64,000 bases of DNA from Saxidomus purpurata (GCA_022818135.1 JAFMSR010000013.1:23396207-23460206); one strand, 5' to 3'; positions 34,770 through 47,062 are shown, counted from the first letter of the stretch. Notes: generated from the letters alone by a model not told the origin. Numbers and translations: made by a program.

Positions 34770-34968
34770 AAAGACCTTGGTTACATGTTCAGGTCAAGGC
34801 ACAAAATATAGCAATAATGTTAACTAACAGGGTAGCACTTAAGAATAAAACAATAAGTAGAGACTATTACAGACACAATACCACAGGTGCCAGGATGCAC
34901 AGAACAAAGACATAGCTGAGTAATTGATTGAGTCTTCAGTAACTACCTTGGAGAGTCTGTTACCTTTA

Positions 34969-35642
34969 ATAGGCTGATGAAATTGCCCAATCAGGCTTTC
35001 GAAAATCAGCTTTTTTAAAAATGATTTTCTTCACTTGGAAAAGATGTGAGCACGTCAAGTTTAATAAAAACATCTGAAAAAGAGTTTAAAAGTACAGAAT
35101 TTTTCATGTTTTCCTGCAAAAATTTGTCTCCGAATTGTCAAGAAAAGACATTTTTGGCATTTTCTTTTAAACTTATCGCCAGAAAGTTCTTAAACAGCTC
35201 AGATTCATAGAAAATGCGCACATAATTATAAAGAAACCCAAATTAAGATTCACAAAGGTATAGTTTGTTGCGCTGGCCCTTTTTCTGATTTCACATATAA
35301 AATATATGGAAACTGAAAGTAGAAGTGCCAAAAACGTGGCGCAAGAATTGGCTGAATGGATTTTGGTGAGGTGGAGTTTTTTCATACCCTACTAATGCAA
35401 ATAACATTCCCTAGGTGTTTCAGAAACATTCAAGATTTGCACTGAAAATCTTAAAAATTGTGTTTTTCAGTGATTTCAAACTTATTTTAATTATGTTGAA
35501 AAATCTCAAGATGACTTTTATTCACTTTTTAATTTATTATCTACATCTGAACTTTGTAATAGTATCTTAAATACGAAATTACTCATTTTTAAAGAAGCTG
35601 ATTTTCGAAATCCCGATTGGGCAATTTCACCAGCCTATTTAA
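34969..35642. mobile_element. ~670-bp MITE with ~55-bp inverted repeats, TTTAA/TTAA flanks
   Basis: The left end TAGGCTGATGAAATTGCCCA and the inverse of the right (TAGGCTGGTGAAATTGCCCA) match closely on through TTTCGAAAATCAGCTT and TTTAAAAAT. TTTAA precedes the left end and follows the right; TTAA would be the piggyBac-type target. No transposase. Confidence 0.88.
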
Positions 35643-35735
35643 TGTTTAGTAACTGTGGGTTTTTGTTAGGTGGCACATGCTTTTTTTTTTCCCACTAAGT
35701 CTTTTTACTTTTGTTTCCTTTTATTTCAGGTAAAC

Positions 35736-35894
35736 AGAGACATAAGTGACGATGGAAGTACTCCTCTGTACCATTCTACAAAGACTCCCAGTTGCCTATC
35801 AGGAGACATTTTGTTATTTGCCTCTACTACACCTCCGAAAAAAAAACATGCACATCTTCCTTTGACAAAGTTAAGTGATTTTTATTCAATGTGA
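35736..35894 (+). CDS. Candidate terminal exon, protein unknown
   Basis: TTTTATTTCAG is followed by an open frame of 52 codons to a TGA at 35892-35894: DISDDGSTPLYHSTKTPSCL, later ASTTPPKKKHAHLPLTKLSD. Ser/Thr/Pro richness and the lack of low-complexity suggest coding. The phase does not fit the candidate exon at 33150-33213 (which would stop after seven residues), so membership is unresolved. Confidence 0.35.
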   Translation, partial: RDISDDGSTPLYHSTKTPSCLSGDILLFASTTPPKKKHAHLPLTKLSDFYSM

Positions 35895-35895
35895 A

Positions 35896-36420
35896 AACAG
35901 GCAACATTTTTGTTGTGTTGGCATTGTATCAACACTCATTGTCACTTTGGCGGTTCAAGGTATGTGCGTGCTTTTGTCCATCAGCTGTAACTTCCTCATG
36001 CATCGAAGGGTTTTGGATTGACATGGTATAATCAGTTTGCCACATTGGGGCAGCATGTTGTGTGCAAGACCAAAGTCTGTAGCCAAAAGGTCAAGATCAC
36101 ACCCTGAGACTAAAAGCCTGAAATGGACACATTAGCTCTTATCATGATTTTCATAAAAATTAATCTTTCTTTTCTTGATTTTCATAGAAGTTGTCTGAAG
36201 GTACAAGACATTCTAGGAGTAGATAGCCATGTCAGAATAAAAATCTTAAATACAACATCAAAGTATTTCAGACTTGATATAAGTAATTAAAATAAGAATG
36301 AAAGTTGCAGGCATAATGTGTAATGTGTGATGTCATAACATTTAATGACATCATTAATTGTCATCAACGTAATTGCAGTTAGGTGTTTTAATTAGCTAGT
36401 TGCCTGGGTTTTTTGGCGAT
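35896..36420. other. Mostly unique DNA with one decayed tandem-core unit
   Basis: 35945-36110 shows words of a family F-like core (TAACTTCCTCATGCATCGAA, TGTGCAAGACC, GGTCAAGATCAC). The rest is featureless. Confidence 0.4.
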
Positions 36421-37613
36421 ATTTTTAGCTCGACTATTCGGAGAATATGGAGAGCTATTACAGTCACTTGTGCGTCGGCGTCGGCGTTGCTTCTTTGGTT
36501 AAAGTTTTGCCTGCTAAGTACTATCATGCACATATCTCAGTAACCACTTATGGTATTGACTTGAAACTTTGTTCATGTCTTTAGGGGTGTCATACAATCA
36601 AGGCAGATAACTCTTGAAAAAATTTAGTACAAATTATGGCCCTTGTTTGACTTTGAAAATTTGGTTAAAGTTTTGCCTGCTAGGTACTATCATGCACATA
36701 TCTCAGTAACCACTTATGATATTGACTTGAAACTTTGTTAATGTCTTTAGGGGTGTCATACAATCAAGGCAGATAACTCTTGAAAAAATTTAGTCCAAAT
36801 TATGGCCCTTGTTTGACTTTGAAAATTTGGTTAAAGTTTTGCCTGCTAGGTACTATCATGCACATATCTCAGTAATCACTTATAATATTGACTTGAAACT
36901 TTGTTAATGTCTTTAGGGGTGTCATACAATCAAGGCAGATAACTCTTGAAAAAATTTAGTACACATTATGGCCCTTATTTGGCTTTGAAAATTTGGTTAA
37001 AGTTTTGCCTGCTAGGTACTATCATGCACATATCTCAGTAACCACTTATGATATTGACTTGAAACTTTGTTCATGTATTAAGGGGTATCATACAATCAAG
37101 TCAGATAACTCTTGCATAAATTTAGTACAAATTATGGCCCTTGTTTGACTTTGAATATTTGGTTAAAGTTTTGCCTGCTAGGTACTATCATGCACATATC
37201 TCAGTAACCACTTATGATATTGACTTGAAACTTTTTTAATGTCTTAAGAGGTGTCACACAGTCAAGACAGATAACTCTTGTTTAAATTCAGTGCAAACTA
37301 TGGCCCTTGTTTGACTTTGAAAATTTGGTAAAGTTTTGCATGCAAGGTACTATCATGCACATATCACAGTAACCACTTATGGTAGTTATATCAAACCTTG
37401 CAATAGTGTTCAGGGTAAATTTTGTATCAAACAATTAATTTACCAAAAATTAAATCTATAGTTATAGATTTTGACTTTTTTTATGATTCAACTTTCCTAG
37501 TTTATACTTAATAGTTAGCAGAATTTTGTTTTGCTATTATACTGATAAAAGTTTTGTTTAATTAGCAAACACCCACAATAGTCGAGCATGCTGTCTTATG
37601 GACAGCTCTTGTT
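36421..37613. mobile_element. Tandem-core element, family A, copy 2 (six 166-bp core starts)
   Basis: Same ends as copy 1: GCTCGACTATT at 36428-36438, AATAGTCGAGC at 37577-37587, hairpin GCTGTC-ttatg-GACAGC, end CTCTTGTT at 37613. Core units start at 36496, 36662, 36828, 36994, 37160 and 37326, an exact 166-bp period each time. Copy 1 has only two, so the core expands and contracts as a block. Confidence 0.92.
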
Positions 37614-38160
37614 TTAAATGTAACCACACAAAGATGCAACAATGTACAAAATGGTTGGGTTGTGCCCTGAAGTCATTCCTTTTGTTACTATGGAGATGAT
37701 AAAGTATGAACATGATACAGTAATTTTCATTTTTCGAATATCTTTTGATGTGAGATGTCTTGATGATTTGATATTACAAAATTTAAGAAAAACAACTTGA
37801 AACTAAAATAGTTATGACGTCCGTATTGGAACACTTGGAACCCCCTTATATTTAGTAAATTGAATTAGATATTTTGCTATATTCTGAAAGCTAGATATTA
37901 CCTAAAGCTAATTGCAAGATTTTTACTATGACAATTTTATGATGTCAGTTACTTACAAAACACTGAAAATCAAATTGATGCCTAAATAGTGAAATATGTA
38001 TGAGTTAACAGATGTAAAAGATAGATTTACCTGCAACTGATATTGCAAGTGGCAACAAAACAAAGTATCAAATTGAAACAAATTAAGGCGATTCCCTAGA
38101 CTGTATACGAAGAGGACAACAAAAAAATAACTAATGCGAGACATCAAAGGCATAGGAAAT
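37614..38160. other. AT-rich DNA, nothing recognised
   Basis: No supported feature. Confidence 0.35.
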
Positions 38161-38165
38161 CTTTA

Positions 38166-39181
38166 GCTTACCTGGCACACAGTGCTAGAGTGAGCTATTA
38201 CGATCTCTCATCGTCCAGCGTACCGAGAACATTCACATTTTCCTTTGAATGGCATCTCTGTAACCACTTGGCCAATGCTGATGAAACTTAGCAGGGATGT
38301 TCCTTGCATGAAGCCCTTTCATAGTTGTTCAAATAATTACTCTGGTTGCCTTAGTAGGGGTGATCCTTGCATGAAGCTTTATCTTAGTTTTTCAAAACAA
38401 ATTCCATTACATGCAGAACTCACATGCAAGAACAGAAAGTCCGAGAGCTTAGATATTTAGCATTTTGTATTGCTTAGTGGACCTCTACCAACATTTTTCA
38501 AATTATGATCCCCAGGTTAAACTGACCCCAACTGGGGCCACTTGATTTTACATAGAGCTACAGAGGAAAAACCCGAAAATCAAAATTAAGGCCTAGCGTT
38601 TTTAGATATTTAGCATGTTGCATTGCTTAGTGGACCTCTACCAAGATTGTTCAAATTATGACAGACCCTGTCTGGGCTGATACTTGATTTTACATTGGTT
38701 TATATTTCAACAAAATACAAAGGTGGGAAAGGGTACTAAACAACGAGCACTGGGAAAAGTTAAGATGAATTTAATAAAGATGGACTGGTTTCAGTCTTAT
38801 TATGTTTATATTGGTTTATATTGTGAAAGTTTTAAAAATCTTCATCTCTGAAACCACAAGACCTAGAGTTTAGCTATTTTGGCATGTTGAATTACCTTGT
38901 TGACCTTTACCAAGATTGTTCAAATCATAGCCCCCTTATCAAAATTTATAGAACCTGGATGGGGGTCAAACTTTTAACATAGCCTTAGAAGCTTGTTGTC
39001 AAGAACCACTAGGCCCAAAGCTTAGGTGTTTGGAATATAGCATTATATAGTGGACCTCTATTATGATTGATTATATAATCAGAAACCTCAAGTCAAAATT
39101 GACCCTTCTTACTATGATGACCTTTATTATAGCCAATGGTAGCCAGGTGAGTGATATAAGGCCATCTTGGCCCTCTTTTTT
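38166..39181 (+). mobile_element. Tandem-core element, family B, complete
   Basis: 5' GCTTACCTGGCAC-acA-GTGCTAG forms a terminal hairpin. The inverse-like CAGGTGAGT occurs at 39144-39152. A 3' hairpin GGCCA-tct-TGGCC follows and the end is CCCTCTTTTTT. The core units contain CTCTGAAACCACAAGACCTA, TTAGATATTTAGCATGTTGC and GTGGACCTCTACCAAGATTG words, repeated three to four times with divergence. It is non-coding. Confidence 0.8.
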
Positions 39182-39192
39182 GTTTGTTTATT

Positions 39193-39798
39193 AAGCAGGT
39201 TTTTAAAAAAACCTGCTTATTAGAATGGCGATGTCGTATGTTGGGCGGGCAGGCAGGTGGGTGGGTGGTAGGGCGTCAAACATTGGTTTCCGTTCAATAA
39301 CTTTAGTAAGGGGTGACCAATTGCAATGACACTTGGTGTGAAGGTAGCTTGCATTTAGAAGCAGCTTGGGATTGCATTTGGGGTCACTAGGGTCAAGGTC
39401 ACTATTCCTAGAAATAGAAAAACGGTTTCTGCTCAATAACTTGAGTTAGGAGTGACCAATTGTAATGAAACTTGGTCTCTAGGTAGCTTGCGTGGAGTGG
39501 AAGCTTTGGGTCATAAGGGTCAAGGTCACTAGGGTCAAGGTCACTGTTACTTGAAATATATTTTATTTTCTTATAGTTTTTAAATTGTTTTAAGCAAAAA
39601 TAAAAAATTGGGGTCAAGGTCACTAGGGTCAAGGGTCACTGTTACTAAATATATGTATTTTTTTTTAGTTTTTAATTAATTGTTTTTGGTCAAGGTCACT
39701 AGGGTCAAGGTCACTGTTACTAATAATAAATTTTGCAGAGGAAATTTCTACAGGTGCAGTTTAAACCTGCTTTTGCGGCATTGCTGCGTCTTCTTGTT
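39193..39798 (+). mobile_element. Tandem-core element, family E
   Basis: The 5' terminus is a perfect hairpin AAGCAGGTTT-ttaaaa-AAACCTGCTT (39193-39218). The same AAACCTGCTT recurs at 39763-39772, followed by a wobble hairpin GCGGCA-ttgc-TGC and TCTTCTTGTT. The core has ~136-bp units (GTTCAATAACTTTAGTAAGG at 39292, CTCAATAACTTGAGTTAGGA at 39430) and shorter GGTCACTAGGGTCAAGGTCA arrays. It starts 12 bp after family B ends. Confidence 0.82.
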
Positions 39799-39957
39799 TT
39801 TTTGGTATCAGGTAATGTATTCGGAATAAGGCATTTGGATCATCCTTTAAGTTCCTATATCTATGTCCAATTGTGCTTTTTATGAATAGCACATGAAAAT
39901 GCTAGATGTAAGGGTCAAATTTTTATCCATTGTAGAAACCTTCCTTTGATAAAGTAT

Positions 39958-40805
39958 AAGGATGGGAACGAATTATAATAAGTATTCGAATATTCGTATA
40001 GACTATATAAATACATTCGAATCAAATTGTTTAACTTTTCTGAATGTTTTACTATCCGAAAAGTATTTATCCGAAATTGATTTAGTCGCTATAATTACTA
40101 ATTACATGTAATCACTTTTTTGGAAATTGTCACTTAAATTCATGATTCTCAACATTGAGGGATTTAAAACATTGTCAAATTAGTGAATAAAAATGAAATG
40201 TTAATTTTCATAGATAATATTAATATTTAGGTTTGTATTTTATTGGTTCTACCTTGTTGTCTTTACTCTAACGACTACATTTTGATAAATATCGTTGTCA
40301 AATCTGATTGTAAGTGAAAGTAAATAAATCAGACTTTGATGCAAAGTGGATTCAGTACCCATCAATCTTTATTTCTTCAAAATACCATTGGTTGCATTTC
40401 TTTGAGTATTGACTTTTGAGTGGGTTTCAATTGAGTAATCGAACATGATTTAAAAAAAATAAAAAATATATGACGTTAATTTGTTACAGCTGACAGAATT
40501 GAGTTACATCGCCGAATTTGAGGCTAATTATTTGCACAACACATTAAGATTTGCACCCTACAAAATATGAAATAAAGGCGCTAGATTGATAATGACTCCA
40601 CATGTGAATTACTAAAGCAACAAACTGATAAACTGTTTGCAATTTAGGATCCACAATTTGCAATTATGACATGTGTTATCAAAACACCAACCGGGGCTAT
40701 TCTTTAAAACAAATGAAAAAATGAACGAATATATTTGAATCCTTGCATTCTAATATTTGGAACTAATGCCAATATTCGAATATTCAAATATTTGTTCCCA
40801 TCCTT
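39958..40805. mobile_element. 848-bp hAT-like MITE
   Basis: The ends AAGGATGGGAACGAAT and inverse AAGGATGGGAACAAAT run into ATTCGAATATTCG/ATTGAATATTCGAAT-type palindromes, a terminal form I associate with hAT elements of animals. Flanks share ATAAAG but no exact 8-bp duplication. No transposase frame. Confidence 0.75.
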
Positions 40806-42600
40806 AATAAAGATACATGCAAATCATGTTCACCAGTTCTTTGCAACACTGTAGTCGTGTTTATAATAAAATGTTTCTAAATATTAAAAAATTTGTACAT
40901 TTAACAGTATTTTGGAGATTTTTTAGGGTGCTTTGTTTTTTTCTGGTAAATAGTCAGTCAGAAAAATCTATTACGAAGCCAGTATGATTTATTAGTGTTA
41001 CTTTACATCTTTTGGAAGATAATTTATTTTAAGTAGGTTTTTTTTGCAGTAAGTTCTTTTTTTGGAAACAATCTTTTTTAAATAAGAAATGTTTCAGCAT
41101 TTTATGACAGCTCCTACCATTGATTCTCGGCAAAATGCATTGCATATAAGGCCAAGCCCTCATGGGCAGTGTCAATAAAGTATTACTGTTTTCTATCACA
41201 ATGCTATTTTCATTTTATCTGTATGAATCAGATTCATTATGATTGTCGTTCATCTGTTAAACTGATCAAACTATAAGAATGTTGTACTAGAAAATGGTCT
41301 GGACATTGCTTGAAATAGTTCAGACTTCAAGTGATTGAAAGAATTTTCAGAATTTCCCTTGCTATTCCATAAAATATTCCAGGCCATGGTCAAATATGTG
41401 GGAGAAATAGTAATGAATTCCATCCTTTGTTTGTTTTTCTGGACTTTGTTGGTATTTAGAACTCTGGAATGTGGTCTTGATCTAGTTCTGTTCTTCAGTG
41501 CGGGTTTTCTTGCTAGATATGAAAACTATTGCTTATTACTCCACACAAATTTTATTTGGAATTTCATAGATATTTTCATATTAACAGTACGCTTGAAATT
41601 TAGAAATGAGGCCTTATAGTTGAACGATGAAGTTAATCTGGTCATATTGAAAATACAATGTTCATACACATAGCACATAGTTACTCATAGCAGGTGTCAG
41701 CATTGGATGTTAAAATACATCTAGATGTTTTAGATGATTGAACATATAGTTCACTAATGCATAATGGCATTATGAAAGTGGTTCAATCAATGAGTCTGTC
41801 TTGCATGAGGCGATGAAATGTGCAGCATACCTCATGTTCCAGAAAGGACTTGGGAGTATGATGGGTCCAAAGACATCAAACACAAAAAACACACTGTCAC
41901 TGGACTCGTGTATATTCTGGGAGCAGATATGACAATTTGAGTACTTTCAAGTAACATTTGATTAAATAAATACATAGGTTAGCTATATTATTCAAAATTA
42001 AAAATAACACACAAAGAAAAATATCAAAGGTAGCAAATTCCAGCACAGTCCAGAACATTTTTTCGGCATAAGCATGAACCAATAGAACTATCTGCATGGA
42101 ATAAATTTCAGTCTGGCCAAAAATATTAAAGTGAAAGCATTGAAAGTAACTTCTTAGTAAGCTTTTCTGTCAGAAATATTTTCCACCACAGTGTAATAAA
42201 ACAGATCAAAGAAAATTACTTGCAGGAAAATTGAAGATGGCATTTTGTAGAATACACCAACTTTCTCACTCTGCACATCAGTCGGTCAAGCTGGTTACTA
42301 TAGATATAAATGATAATAAATACTTCTGTGCAACTTAGTGACTAATAGTCATGCTCTTACACTTTTTAACTCGGTGTAATTTTACTCTTTTTGTCATAAG
42401 CAAATTTGAAACTGCACAATCATGAGAAAAACGCATTGAATACTCGGTCAATTTTTAAGGAAATTTTTTGAACTCCCATTTTATAACAGATCATGAAAAA
42501 TGGTCAGAATGATTGATTTGATCTTTGACCTACTGGAATATAGGGACCCAGTCTGGGACAATTGTACCTCAGATGAAGTCAGATCAAACTGAAAAATAAG
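40806..42600. other. AT-rich DNA, nothing firm
   Basis: The longest frame (plus 41335-41619) is hydrophobic and lacks a domain. I see no repeat pair. Confidence 0.35.
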
Positions 42601-42630
42601 AAATCATATTGACTTCAATAGGGATCATTC

Positions 42631-42880
42631 TTGGCTGATTATCTAACAGAAGACACCTACATGTATACCTGGACAGATTTCAGCAAGGGCTACAGTGAAC
42701 TAATCACTGTTACAGAAACACCTCATAAAACCCCAGGAACCTGCTGTGCTGACCAAAAGCCTCACATTCATTGCCAGATGTTTTTTGAGAATTCATTGAC
42801 CTTTATTCTAGTACTTGTGCAAAATAACTGGAGAGAAAATACATTTATGAGATTCATTTGTTTTTTGCTAAAAGTCAGGG
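42631..42880 (+). other. Open frame of uncertain coding status
   Basis: TGATTATCTAACAG could be an acceptor before EDTYMYTWTDFSKGYSELIT, then ETPHKTPGTCCADQKPHIHC. It is unlike the AT-driven frames around it, but no donor or homology is recognised, and the frame runs into the GATATC array. Confidence 0.25.
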
Positions 42881-43320
42881 ACATCTCTGTAAATGATATT
42901 TCTGTTAACAGAGATATCGCTAACGTTTTTAAAGATATCTCCCAAACTTGAGCTATTTTTTAATGTTAAAAAGATATATTTCAATGAAATAGAGATATCT
43001 TTCAACGTAAGAAAGATCTACTACATTAAGACATCAATGAGAGGAAGATATACATAGTTATGTATCTGTATAAAATAGAAAGATATCTCTGTAAGTAAAA
43101 GAGATATTTTTTTGAGTTAATGAGATATTTTTCTGAAGTACAAAGAGCTCTGTCAGCGTGAAAGAGATATCTCTATTTACCGGTATAATGAAATATATCT
43201 CTTTAAATAAAGAGATAACATCTTTTACTATTTCATTAAAACAAAGATAGATCTGATTCCATACAGATATCTTCTTAATAAGGGAGAGTCTCAAAAATCA
43301 GAGACAACTCTGTAAATTAT
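42880..43320. repeat. Degenerate array of AGAGATATCTCT-type palindromes
   Basis: About fifteen GATATC/GATATT/AGATAT motifs are spaced roughly 20-35 bp apart over 440 bp, alternating with short AT linkers. Full palindromes include AGAGATATCTCT near 43163. Frames on both strands give RDIS/KNIS-like repeats as a by-product. Confidence 0.75.
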
Positions 43321-44340
43321 GTAGATTTTGGCGTTTTGGCACAAACTTGTAAATGTTTTGTGTGAAAAAAGTTTTAGAGTCCTTGACTTGTCAAATAAAG
43401 ATAAAGGAAATTGAAAAGGAATTGTTCAAATTTATTAGAAAAACACTAAATTAATCAAGTGAAATAAAGAAATATATCTTACACTTTGTTATTTGTGACA
43501 TAGTTTCACTTAAATTTCCTAAATCAAGAGAAATGTTGATACATACTACTGCAGCAAGCTCAAACAGATTGCTAGGAGAATTATAACTAGATTGACCCCT
43601 GTAATGATAAGGCTATTAATGTCTGATCAGATGGTGTTTAGGTCATTTATCAGGGAGGTGTTTATTGATACAATCCAGCTGAGATTACCTGGCAGATAGA
43701 AATTCTTGGGAAATAAGGGAGTTTGGCACATTTTTGTAGGTCTGTATAGACTACCCAAAGACACCCGAAAACACCAAAATATTGTAATAAAATTAATCTA
43801 GTTTTTTTTATAATTAGTTGTTAAATCAGAAACATTTTATTAAAAATACATGTACAGATTTGCCAAAAAATAGTCTCTTTATCAAAAGGAAGGTTATAAT
43901 CTTTTTTGGGTAAGTAATTAAGCCATTGCATCTAGCATTTTCATGTGCTTTCATATAAAAAGCACAATTGGGTATAGATATATGAACATTAAGGGTGATG
44001 AAATGCCTTATTCCAAGTACATTATCTGATATATCAAAAAACAAACAAAAAATTAATTATGATTTATTTTGCAGCGCCTTTAATGACTCGCATTACTTCT
44101 ATTCTTGTTGTCATCGTTGAATATAGTTTAGGGAATTGCCTTGATTTGTTTCCATGTTATGTGTTATCAGAGACATAGAATACAGAGATAAGCAGCTTCA
44201 GCTTTTTACTTTGAAATATCAGTGTTACATTGGAAATTTGCAAAATTACCGACTTTGTAGCAGATAAAACTTTTGAGTTAGTTGCTTTGTGTATACAATT
44301 TACCCATACATTTTCTTGAAGTTTAAGGATTAAACTATAG
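43321..44340. other. AT-rich DNA, nothing recognised
   Basis: No supported feature. Confidence 0.35.
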
Positions 44341-44353
44341 CTGCTGAATTTAA

Positions 44354-45029
44354 ATGCCCTAAAGGGTGGCATATCAAAATCGCACCGTCTGTCTGTGCGT
44401 CCACCCTTACATTTTTTCGTGTCCAGGTTGTAACTTTGTCATGCATTAAAAGCTTTTGAAATTACTTGGCACAAATGTTCAGCACATCAAGACGGTGTGT
44501 TGTGGGCAAGATGCATGTCCCTACCTCAAAGGTCAAGGTCACACTTAAAGTTTGAAGGTAATGGAATCCTCTATATATGCACACATTATTGTCCGGACTG
44601 TAACATTGTCATGCATTGAAGGATTTTAAAATAACTTGGCACAAATGTCTAGCACATCAAGAAGACGTGTCACGTGCAAGACCCACGTCCCTATCTTGAA
44701 GGTCAAAGTCACAGGTAATTGAATCCTGTATATATGCATACATTTGTGTCTGGACTGGAACTTTGTCATGCATTGACTGATTTTAAAATAACTAGGCACA
44801 AATGTCAGTAAATCAAGATGATGTGTCACGTGCAAGACCCGCATCCCTACCTCAAAGGTCAAGGTCACACTTAGTGTTTAAAGTAATGGAATAATGTATA
44901 CATGGTAACTCTGTCATGCATGGAAGGATTTTTAAGATATAGGCACAATTATTGAGCACCTAGAGAGGACACAGGCTGTGAGACACCTTTTTAGGCGGCC
45001 TTTGTCACTTGTGAGGGACAACTCTTGTT
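44354..45029 (+). mobile_element. Tandem-core element, family F, copy 2
   Basis: Starts ATGCCCTAAAGGGTGGCATA. Three core units (TGTAACTTTGTCATGCATTA at 44429, then about 44599 and 44758) run 160-170 bp apart with CCTACCTCAAAGGTCAAGGT. A 3' hairpin TTGTC-a-CT-tgtg-AG-g-GACAA and end ACTCTTGTT at 45029 follow. Ends are more diverged from each other than in copy 1. Confidence 0.72.
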
Positions 45030-45133
45030 CAAACTTCAATTGTACTTTGAACTATCCAAAAGGCCATGTAGAAAAGACCCACTTAAAGCGATTTGTCAAC
45101 AGATATAAATTGTTACAAACATATTTCAGACAG
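45030..45133 (+). CDS. Candidate exon abutting an element end
   Basis: Directly after the family F 3' end, an open frame reads NYPKGHVEKTHLKRFVNRYK, then LLQTYFRQ, and meets AGACAG|GTATTA (phase 0). The peptide looks genuine, but no acceptor lies between it and the element. The acceptor would have to be inside the element (CTTTTTAG at about 44993), or this is an exon broken by the insertion. Protein unknown. Confidence 0.35.
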
Positions 45134-45533
45134 GTATTACTAAAAATGGTAAAATATCAGTATAAAATGCAAAAACATGAAATATTTTTATTTGCAGCTT
45201 AAGTTTAATATTTAAGCTTTCAAAGACTGTTACAAATACCTATGTCTGTATGATAAATGACCACTGAGTTTTATTTTCTACAAAATGATAAACATACTGT
45301 CATGGGTGATATTTTACGATACAGCAGTGTTGCATATCTCCCTTTTCTATGTCTCTGCTGTTAAGTAAACATCTTGTTATTAGCTTAAGGTAATATCTAG
45401 CTTAGAATCTTACAAATATCTTATCCAATTTACTTTTATAATGGGGGTTCAAAATGTTTCAATATAGACATCGTAAACATTTTAGTTTCAAGTTGTTTTT
45501 CTTGATTTTTTTCTCTCAAAATTTATTGTTTAG

Positions 45534-45632
45534 AAATCTAACTCAAAAAGATATTCGAAAAATGGAAATACTGTATGATGTTTGTACTTATCTCCGTAGT
45601 AACAAATGGAATAACTTCAGGGCACATCCCAA
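45534..45632 (+). CDS. Candidate exon, protein unknown
   Basis: TTTATTGTTTAG is followed by a frame NLTQKDIRKMEILYDVCTYL, then RSNKWNNFRAHPN. The composition is coding-like; no good donor is placed and the phase (2) does not fit the segment ending at 45133. Confidence 0.28.
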
Positions 45633-45769
45633 TGATTTTGTATATTGTTGCTTCTTTGTGTGGTTACAATTAAAAGATTCTCACCAAAAATAACCTGGCC
45701 AGTAGCTAATTGAAACGCCTACTAAATGTAATTACATTGATGACATAATTTATGAAATCATTCTGATAT

Positions 45770-46040
45770 TGTACATCACACGCTATGCCAGCAACTCCAC
45801 CCCAAAGCGGCAAAGGCGGAGGAGGGATATTGGTTTGGTGATATTTGTCCACAGCCATAAGTTGGTACTGGTTATGGAAATTTCATCAAAACTTGGCAAG
45901 AATGTTTTTTTTGGGAGGGGAATGATTCCCACAAAATGCTGTCACAATCCACCTATCAGTAGCACAGTTATTGTCCTTTGTTACTTTTATATTGGCATGT
46001 TTCCATCTGGAACTCAGGATTCAATGGGTAAGTTTCATGA
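45770..46040. repeat. Decayed tandem-core fragment
   Basis: Words such as AAACTTGGCAAGAATG and GTTATTGTCCTTTGTTACTT belong to the cores of the bivalve-type elements seen elsewhere in the window. No ends are recognisable. Confidence 0.4.
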
Positions 46041-46981
46041 AACATAAAAATAAAAGTTAAATCCTTGAAATGTCTTTTCTAATATGTAGAATAACAAAAA
46101 CTTTAAAATTCTATTTCTTTGAAACCTGCTATCAAAATTTAATTATTGTAGATGGCTCTTATTATCTAATGATGACTCTTTTGTAATATCTTGGCTGTTA
46201 CCCCTACACTCTCTGTCAACCCATCCCCTTCTGTTGGGGGATGGGGGTGAGACATTTAGAAATTTGTATCTTCTTTCTGACTTGACTTGAATTGACTTGA
46301 CTTGAAAAGGCTTGTCAGAATTATATTATGTTTGGCACAAGTAATCAACTTTATAGTATATACCAATTGAAAATATTGGTTTTTTCAGAAATGAGGCCCC
46401 TATGATTGGTGTAGCAACTTGAAAAAAACTAGCAGTGCTGATTTAATTTAACTTACATGTACAACAATTTAAATTATTTTTGCTGTAACTTTCAGAAAAT
46501 GAATGATCCCCTCAGAGAGGAGACCTCAATGGGATGGTCAAACTTCTATTCAGTATTTGATTATGTTTGGTGCAACTTTGTACTTGTAGTCTCAAACAAT
46601 GGAAAAAATTAGAAACATGTCTGACATACTTCGATATTGTTTTTTCAGATTTTCATTCTGACATGAGCAAACTGCTATCAACTCATAGGTTGTCTTTTAC
46701 TTTCAGAAAAACATTTATGAAAATCAAGAAAATGAAAGATGGTACACACAAGAACTTTTTATGTAATGTTAAAGGTTTTCACACTCACTTTTCAATAATA
46801 ACTAATTATCTATACTGATAATGTATATAATAAATAGTACTTTGTGATCAAGTTTCAACACATTTAGCAATTGATCTCGCTCTAGACTTTGCAGAAGAAA
46901 TACTTGCATAAACGGCATTGTCATCTTCTTAGACTCTTTATCATCTCTTCATGCCTTTTGATAATCCTTTTGTGTTTAGTT

Positions 46982-47062
46982 TACTGGAATGGATTTTTCA
47001 GGAGCTGGAACGCAAGACGGCATATGGGTCCGAGTCGCTTAATGTGAAGCTATTAGAGACTT
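46982..47062 (+). other. Exon-like segment, low confidence
   Basis: TGGATTTTTCAG is followed by ELERKTAYGSESLNVKLLET, then YHEMAG and TGA at 47060-47062. Another frame from the same acceptor (GTQDGIWVRVA, then stop) is equally readable, so the true frame, if any, is unclear. Confidence 0.25.

Noticed and set aside
41335..41619. 94-codon hydrophobic plus-strand frame
   Set aside because: No signal peptide/membrane topology that makes sense as a whole and no splice or homology support.
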